DNA of 8,064 nt from QQUD01 sp039029915 (GTDB taxonomy: Bacteria > Chloroflexota > Anaerolineae > Promineifilales > Promineifilaceae). A program made the translations under genes and the position numbers. The notes beneath the pieces were generated by a model, which saw only the letters and a list, made by a program, of their open reading frames with translations, searched no databases and was not told the DNA's origin. The stretch lies in assembly GCA_039029915.1 (NCBI GenBank), contig JBCCFD010000379.1, forward strand, positions 1-8,064, written 5' to 3'. Positions 6,093 through 8,064 of the stretch are shown one piece after another. Position 1 is the stretch's first letter, and every line of letters begins with the position of its first letter.

Positions 6093-6551
6093 TTAGGTTG
6101 CTTCTGGAGGCGTTTTTGGCCGATTGGCATAGTATCGGGCCACGCGGAAGCCAACCTCGATCATTAGCGCGATAAACCAAAGCACGTAGAGACCCACGCT
6201 AATAGCTAAGAATACCTCAGGTGGGTTTTCATACTGCATAAAAAACATGTAGCTATGCGTATCTCCGAAGTCAACATTGAGGGCATTGGCGAGAAAGAAA
6301 AGAAGATTGCTTCCAAAGAACGAGAGGTGATTCCAATTATTAACGGCCGTTCTTTGAATAATTGTAATTCCCCAATAAGCAATGTGTAATGGGAAGGTGA
6401 CACAATAAACCAGCCCAAAAAGAATTAGAAACCAGCCCGGATTGCCTATTTGAAAAGCGCCAGCTCCCACCCAGCAAAATAGCAGAACGAAGGCATACAG
6501 AAACTTCCAGCGTGGAATTTGGCTTAATTGTTTTGGAATTGATTGACTCAT
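6093..6551 (-). CDS. Uncharacterised four-TM membrane protein
   Basis: I do not recognise this 152-residue protein. It has four hydrophobic segments at about 16-35, 39-64, 76-93 and 112-136, short polar ends, and a basic C-terminus (RVARYYANRPK). Aromatic content is high (many W, F, Y), and one loop holds DFGDTHSYMFFMQYENPPE between TM3 and TM4. H56 and H75 lie in or beside membrane segments, but there is no heme-, metal- or thiol-motif pattern I can name. The gene lies between a mutarotase-like gene and an MFS gene on the same strand. No clear Shine-Dalgarno precedes the ATG at 6551; an 18-base tandem repeat sits immediately upstream. It is a real gene rather than a shadow, because its frame is the only long open one here and its composition is that of a membrane protein. 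Confidence 0.72.
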   Translation of the reverse strand: MSQSIPKQLSQIPRWKFLYAFVLLFCWVGAGAFQIGNPGWFLILFGLVYCVTFPLHIAYWGITIIQRTAVNNWNHLSFFGSNLLFFLANALNVDFGDTHSYMFFMQYENPPEVFLAISVGLYVLWFIALMIEVGFRVARYYANRPKTPPEAT

Positions 6552-6586
6552 AATATTTCAGACTTTTATTATATTTCAGACTTCTA
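6551..6586. repeat. 18-base tandem duplication before the four-TM gene
   Basis: Two adjacent 18-base units (6551-6568 and 6569-6586) agree at 16 of 18 positions and share the core ATATTTCAGACTT (6553-6565, 6571-6583). They occupy the place where the ribosome binding site of the - strand gene at 6551 should be. They could be a pair of direct binding sites or a simple duplication. Confidence 0.55.
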
Positions 6587-6672
6587 TTACCCTGAAGGGG
6601 TTGAATACCTCGCGCTTGTGGCGAGAAAAAAAGGTTGCTTTTGGATACCCCGACTACTTGCAGCGGAGTAGT

Positions 6673-7581
6673 TTATTCAAGTGATGCTAAAGTGGAGACC
6701 AATGCATCATCATTAAGGCTTTTAGGTTGATTGTTGAGCAAGACCCAGCGTTCGACGTGTTCAGCAGTCTGCCCAGGTTGAATTATCTGTAACGGGCCGA
6801 GCGTTTCGACTTCAAGCATGGTGGCATCGGTAAACAGCTCCATTCGGCTCCCTAAATCGGGATAGTGACCTTCTGGATTGGGGGTGATTTGTTTTAAGAA
6901 TAAATATTCTTGCCAATGATAGCCACACCAGCCTTCTGTTGTTTGAATCCCGATTTTTTGAGGCGTAGTTGCTCCTGACACCTGCTGGAGGCGAGTTGTG
7001 CGCGGGGTAAGACTGTAACGGCCGTCTCCTAAATCCGTGTAGGCCCACAAAATGAGAGCAGATAGCGGGACTAGGCAGTCGGCATGGGATTGACGGGGTG
7101 GATGCAATAAGAATCCTTGTCCTCCCTCTCTCATCACGGAAAGCGCCCACGGGGCCGCTTCAACAGCCCACAAATTGTGGTTGCGCAAGCGATGAGTCAC
7201 TGTCGCTTCCGGCTTATCAGGATGTAGGGAGATGTCAATCTCTTTTTGAAAGCCGTTTGTGGATTCAATTTCTTTGATAAAGCGAATTAAGCCCTTTTGG
7301 TGCTCAACACGAACGGCCGTATTGTCAGGGTAGTACGTGCGGACTGGGTCTTCCGGCGCGTGCCAAAGACGATGTCCGCCGTAGTTAAGCCAGCTGTCTC
7401 CACCCGTTTGGCCAGCTAATTCAGCATACAGTTTGAATATATTTTCCCCGTCGTGTGTTGAAAGGTGAATGATCCGTGGCCCAATGTCTGTTGTGACAAT
7501 AAGCTGAATACGGCCGTTGCTAAGCCGAAAACAGTTGGGCCACCCCATATACTCAACCTTTTCAATCACAAAATCTGACAT
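6673..7581 (-). CDS. Galactose-mutarotase-like fold protein (DUF4380-like)
   Basis: A 302-residue predicted cytoplasmic beta-sandwich protein of the aldose-epimerase/galactose mutarotase-like superfamily. Family-style landmarks are VTTDIGPRIIHL (29-40), GGHRLWHAPED (68-78), NGFQKEI (109-115), VTHRLRNHN with H130, VEAAPWALSVMREGG (140-154), LWAYTDLGDGRY (178-189), and the C-terminal EVETLGPLQIIQPGQ with E257 and E259, ending HVERW. Relatives bind or epimerise sugars, and some are catalytically silent carbohydrate binders, so the activity is open. Full length fits the family. The start at 7581 is supported by AAGGA with a nine-base spacer. It is the first gene of a - strand run and diverges from the enoyl-CoA hydratase gene. 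No signal peptide is seen. Confidence 0.8.
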   Translation of the reverse strand: MSDFVIEKVEYMGWPNCFRLSNGRIQLIVTTDIGPRIIHLSTHDGENIFKLYAELAGQTGGDSWLNYGGHRLWHAPEDPVRTYYPDNTAVRVEHQKGLIRFIKEIESTNGFQKEIDISLHPDKPEATVTHRLRNHNLWAVEAAPWALSVMREGGQGFLLHPPRQSHADCLVPLSALILWAYTDLGDGRYSLTPRTTRLQQVSGATTPQKIGIQTTEGWCGYHWQEYLFLKQITPNPEGHYPDLGSRMELFTDATMLEVETLGPLQIIQPGQTAEHVERWVLLNNQPKSLNDDALVSTLASLE

Positions 7582-7677
7582 ACTTACGCTTCCTTCTCAA
7601 TAATTGATGTTTGAGTAGTTATATCACAGATAAGCCAATATACTTTATAAAAATTTCAATCATAAATCGGAGGAACG
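7582..7677. promoter_or_regulatory. Divergent promoter region, mutarotase-like gene / enoyl-CoA hydratase gene
   Basis: A 96-base AT-rich spacer must carry promoters for both directions. A TATACT -10-like box lies at 7639-7644 on the + strand, but no convincing -35 box sits 16-18 bases upstream (the best is TAGTTA, 7616-7621). No strong operator palindrome is visible. The + strand gene has a strong GGAGG (7669-7673). Confidence 0.3.
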
Positions 7678-8064
7678 ATGACATACGAGACATTACTTTT
7701 TGATTTGGAAGATGGCGTTGCTACCGTTACCATGAATCGGCCAGAAGCAGCAAACGCCCTCAACTTGCAGATGGCCAAAGACCTCTTCTACGCGGCCATT
7801 GAGTGTAGTGAAAATCCAGAGATTCGAGCCGTTGTATTAACGGGGGCTGGAAAATTGTTTTCCGGCGGGGGTGATTTACAATTTTTCTCAAAGCAGGAGA
7901 ATTTGCAAAAGACACTCAAAGCGATGACCACCTTTTTACACGGGGCCGTGTCCCGATTTGTACGTGGGGATGCTCCATGCATCGCCGCGGTGAACGGAAC
8001 GGCTGGCGGGGGCGGTTTTAGCTTGGTTTGTGGGGCGGATTTAGCCATTATGTCTGAGTCGGCC
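7678..8064 (+). CDS. Enoyl-CoA hydratase/isomerase (crotonase family), 3'-partial
   Basis: The first 129 residues of a crotonase-fold enzyme (full family length about 260) that acts on acyl-CoA thioesters in the cytoplasm. Visible hallmarks: VATVTMNRPEAANALN (14-29), RAVVLTGAGKLFSGGGDL (50-67), which forms the first oxyanion-hole strand (usual form FSAGGDL), and AAVNGTAGGGGFSLVCGADLAI (103-124), which forms the second oxyanion hole and helix. The catalytic acidic residues usually lie just beyond the window, so hydratase, isomerase or another crotonase activity cannot be told apart; the FSGGGDL and GGGFSLV details recall PaaG-like isomerases. ATG at 7678 is fixed by GGAGG at 7669-7673 with a four-base spacer. 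Start and family are firm. Confidence 0.92.
   Translation, partial: MTYETLLFDLEDGVATVTMNRPEAANALNLQMAKDLFYAAIECSENPEIRAVVLTGAGKLFSGGGDLQFFSKQENLQKTLKAMTTFLHGAVSRFVRGDAPCIAAVNGTAGGGGFSLVCGADLAIMSESA

Larger units (their letters stand above)
40..7517. repeat. Highly iterated palindrome ACGGCCGT (14 exact copies)
   Basis: Exact copies start at 40, 176, 1540, 2207, 2382, 3006, 3696, 3944, 4181, 4445, 6343, 7018, 7313 and 7510. Four more CGGCCG cores have one flank changed (2568, 4562, 4923, 5103). About 0.12 copies of a given octamer are expected in 8 kb of balanced sequence. All 14 lie inside genes on both strands, in three codon phases: Thr-Ala-Val (8 sites), Xaa-Gly-Arg (5) and Arg-Pro (1). 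The pattern resembles HIP1 of cyanobacteria in kind, not in sequence. Confidence 0.8.

Noticed and set aside
6609..6632. CTCGC/GCGAG hairpin with adjacent A-run as a terminator
   Set aside because: The homopolymer is A on the + strand, and on the - strand the T-run precedes the stem, so neither direction gives stem-then-T.
6653..6678. ACTACT/AGTAGT stem as terminator of the mutarotase-like gene
   Set aside because: The stem overlaps the stop codon and is followed on the - strand by CGGGGTATCC, not a T-run; the nearest T-run is about 20 bases further on.
40..7517. ACGGCCGT copies as transcription factor operators
   Set aside because: All exact copies are inside coding sequence and none lies in an intergenic promoter region, so a genome-wide word bias fits better.
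7788..8048. Antisense open frame within the enoyl-CoA hydratase gene
   Set aside because: It is a low-complexity, Pro/Lys-rich translation opposite a clear crotonase gene with a strong ribosome binding site.

Overview
The window is gene-dense bacterial DNA of moderate GC (roughly half by eye). It carries eight protein genes, two cut by the window edges, and no RNA genes, insertion sequences or CRISPR. The taxon cannot be fixed from sequence alone. A dense short palindrome (ACGGCCGT, 14 exact copies) and the overall gene style made me think of a Chloroflexota/Anaerolineae-like genome, but that is a weak guess. In-frame UGA decoding in one gene implies an organism with selenocysteine machinery.

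Layout. (1) Positions 1-1996, + strand: the 3' part of a 14-TM DHA2-type MFS exporter overlaps by 8 bases the start of a small UGSC-family selenoprotein. Standard gene calling would split the selenoprotein in two at its TGA (1754-1756). The TGA falls exactly at the U of the UGSC motif and is followed by a perfect 8-bp hairpin placed like a bacterial SECIS. (2) 1997-2152: convergent spacer with a purine tract and nested inverted repeats, one resembling a terminator for the - strand gene. (3) 2153-4645: a divergent pair of citrate synthase paralogs. The - strand gene is a plain citrate/methylcitrate synthase. The + strand gene has an N-terminal helix-turn-helix fused to a full citrate synthase domain whose catalytic residues are retained. 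Their 162-base spacer holds a good sigma-70-like promoter for the plain enzyme, overlapped by palindromes, which suggests that the fusion protein regulates the pair. (4) 4646-4727: convergent spacer made of a pyrimidine tract. (5) 4728-7581, - strand: a galactose-mutarotase-like (DUF4380-like) protein, then a four-TM protein of unknown function, then a 12-TM MFS transporter. They run in the same direction with spacers of 121 and 108 bases, each containing repeats or hairpins. (6) From 7678, + strand and divergent: the first 129 codons of an enoyl-CoA hydratase/isomerase.

How the genes fit together. Citrate synthase with a DNA-binding citrate synthase paralog looks like a self-contained metabolic control module in which an enzyme fold senses oxaloacetate, acyl-CoA or citrate and binds DNA; this is inference. 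The MFS exporter and UGSC selenoprotein are translationally coupled and probably serve one process, perhaps redox or thiol chemistry on an exported compound, but nothing here shows the substrate. The enoyl-CoA hydratase and mutarotase-like gene show no clear link to either.

The strongest items for a second look are the UGA-decoded selenoprotein, the HTH-citrate synthase pair with its operator region, and the highly iterated palindrome spread through coding sequence.
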